Source: Verrucomicrobiia bacterium (lineage in GTDB: Bacteria; Verrucomicrobiota; Verrucomicrobiia; CAIQCK01). Taken from it: DNA of 7,418 nt. Shown in pieces: positions 6,507-7,418 of the stretch. The stretch spans positions 1 through 7,418 of the forward strand of contig JAOACV010000110.1 of NCBI GenBank assembly GCA_026417675.1. The letters are read 5' to 3'. Both the position numbers and the translations under genes were made by a program. Under the pieces are notes generated by a model, which made no database searches, was not told the DNA's origin, and worked only from the letters and a program-made list of their open reading frames with translations. Numbering within the stretch: position 1 is the stretch's first letter; every line of letters starts with the position of its first letter.

Positions 6507-7418
6507 ATGCTCACCGACCGACCGTTCAGCGAACTGAATCTGTGGCAACGCATTTTTGCCGAACATTGGGAAGCCTTCAAAGCCTCTTGGCAAGCCCAGC
6601 ACCAACGGGTGATCCCATCGCACTGGGAAGCCAACGTCCAAAAGATGCTCTCCTGTGGCGACATCCGGGTGGGCTACTGCGAGTACCTTTGCCCTCACTG
6701 CCAACAGACTCGCAAGGTGGGCTTCACCTGCAAGAGCCGGCTGTGCTTGCGATGCTTCAAGACTGCCGTGGACGGTTGGTTGCAAACGGCTCGCCAAGTG
6801 CTGTTTGAGGGGGTGGTGCATCGGCAGGTGGTGTTGACCGTGCCGAAGGAAATCCGACCGCTGATTCTGGCGGAACCGAAGCTGCTGAAAGCCTTTGCCG
6901 ATGCGGGAGCACGAGCCGTGCAGCAGCTGATCCAGCAGTGGCGACCGAAGAAGAAGATCAAGATTGGCATCATGTCGGTGCTACAGGTACACGGGCGGGC
7001 GGGCAACTCCAACCCGCACTTGCACATGGTCGTCAGCGAGGGCGGGGTGGACCAGCGTGGGCAATGGCAGCCGGTGAGCTACTTCGACACGAAGAAACTG
7101 CGCAAACTGTGGCAATACCACGTGCTGGTGGCGTTGAAAAAGGCGGTGCGAGGCACGCCGTATGCCAAGGGGTGGTCGCGGAAGCTGGGGCAGATGTTCG
7201 CGCAGTATCCCCGCGGCTTCGACTGCCACGCGATGCCGGAGAGCGGCCCGGTAGAGCGCGTAGTGCGCCAAAAGTCAGTGTTACCCAAACCCCAGGCGCA
7301 AGAAGGTCGTTGCGTCAAAAGTCGGTGTTACTGGACATTCAGCCCATTCAGAACGAACGAAGCCGGTGGCCGGTGGCCGTGCAGCCTCCTCCGTCCCGTT
7401 CTTGGGGTGCTTGAGTTC
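6507..7418 (+). CDS. IS91-family HUH (Y2) transposase, C-terminus replaced; runs off the window
   Basis: This is a rolling-circle transposase acting on single-stranded DNA ends. The frame is open for 304 codons to the window edge. The N-terminal IS91 zinc-binding domain is clear: FSELNLWQRIFAEHWEAF, then C58, C62-x2-C65, C75 and C80-x2-C83 (FTCKSRLCLRC). The Y2 transposase domain follows with VLTVPKEIRP (109-118), the HUH metal motif NPHLHMVVSEGG (H171, H173) and SYFDTKKLRKLWQY. Family resemblance holds through GPVERVVR (residue 254, base 7268). At this point relatives continue with the tyrosine motif of the type Y-x3-Y and a PPIS segment. Here the reading changes to QKSVLPKPQAQ and unrelated residues, coded by repeat-bearing DNA. 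The catalytic tyrosines are therefore absent, and the element is probably dead unless supplied in trans. The start at ATG 6507 matches relatives; TTG 6489 is the only upstream alternative before the stop at 6465. Confidence 0.9.
   Translation, partial: MLTDRPFSELNLWQRIFAEHWEAFKASWQAQHQRVIPSHWEANVQKMLSCGDIRVGYCEYLCPHCQQTRKVGFTCKSRLCLRCFKTAVDGWLQTARQVLFEGVVHRQVVLTVPKEIRPLILAEPKLLKAFADAGARAVQQLIQQWRPKKKIKIGIMSVLQVHGRAGNSNPHLHMVVSEGGVDQRGQWQPVSYFDTKKLRKLWQYHVLVALKKAVRGTPYAKGWSRKLGQMFAQYPRGFDCHAMPESGPVERVVRQKSVLPKPQAQEGRCVKSRCYWTFSPFRTNEAGGRWPCSLLRPVLGVLEF
7264..7284 (+). repeat. 21-bp direct repeat, copy 1
   Basis: The core is CAAAAGTCAGTGTTAC preceded by TGCGC. It matches copy 2 at 7311-7331 in 19 of 21 positions, with a 47-bp period and a non-repeated 26-bp spacer. 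The copy begins at the breakpoint of the transposase homology. Confidence 0.8.
7311..7331 (+). repeat. 21-bp direct repeat, copy 2
   Basis: The core is CAAAAGTCGGTGTTAC preceded by TGCGT. The two differences from copy 1 are both transitions. The 47-bp period is not a multiple of three, which argues against a protein-coding repeat. Shorter repeats follow: CATTCAG at 7336-7342 and 7345-7351, and CCGGTGG in tandem at 7363-7376. Confidence 0.8.

Larger units (their letters stand above)
7264..7418. mobile_element. Probable end of a second mobile element inserted in the IS91 transposase
   Basis: At about 7264-7269 the IS91 coding sequence gives way to unrelated DNA that starts with TG and carries two direct repeats. 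DDE-type elements of the IS21 and Tn7/Tn5053 groups begin with TG and have several transposase-binding repeats of about 20 bp at their ends. This fits, but no transposase of the second element is in view, and a deletion junction is the alternative. Confidence 0.4.

Noticed and set aside
7264..7331. CRISPR array
   Set aside because: Only two 21-bp units with a single 26-bp spacer are present, the repeats are imperfect, there are no cas genes, and they sit at a mobile-element breakpoint. Transposon-end repeats explain this better.

Overview
The window is GC-rich and almost every gene is on the plus strand. It looks like chromosomal DNA of a free-living bacterium. The gene set (thiC, an orphan TadG-like surface protein, an inactive transglutaminase/7TM + ATP-grasp pair, an adenosine-specific kinase-like protein) and the codon usage fit a high-GC environmental lineage. 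A Verrucomicrobiota or other PVC member is my guess, but nothing here proves it.

Layout. Positions 1-174 are the 3' end of thiC, including its CX2CX4C iron-sulfur motif. A 200-bp gap follows with a possible terminator hairpin, an A-rich tract and a perfect 20-bp palindrome. Next is a TadG-like secreted or membrane-anchored protein (375-1736). A 124-bp leader with two mutually exclusive hairpins precedes a tightly coupled pair. The first member (1861-3477) is an inactive transglutaminase domain joined to about seven membrane helices. The second (3474-4439) is an ATP-grasp ligase related to alpha-L-glutamate ligases. They overlap by ATGA. After a 237-bp gap come an adenosine-specific kinase family protein (4677-5159) and, 14 bp on, an exported-looking alpha/beta hydrolase (5174-6227). 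The hydrolase is broken by a one-base insertion near 5840 that separates its Ser and Asp from its His.

The right end is mobile DNA. Positions 6228-6506 are full of inverted repeats. An IS91-family HUH transposase starts at 6507 and stays open to the window edge, but its family resemblance stops abruptly at about 7263-7268, just before the catalytic tyrosines. At that junction lie two copies of a 21-bp direct repeat (19/21 identical, 47-bp period). This looks like the end of a second mobile element inserted into the first.

The most interesting parts are the transglutaminase-7TM/ATP-grasp couple, a predicted but largely uncharacterised envelope amide-ligation system whose usual peptidase partner is absent here, and the nested mobile-element junction at the right edge.
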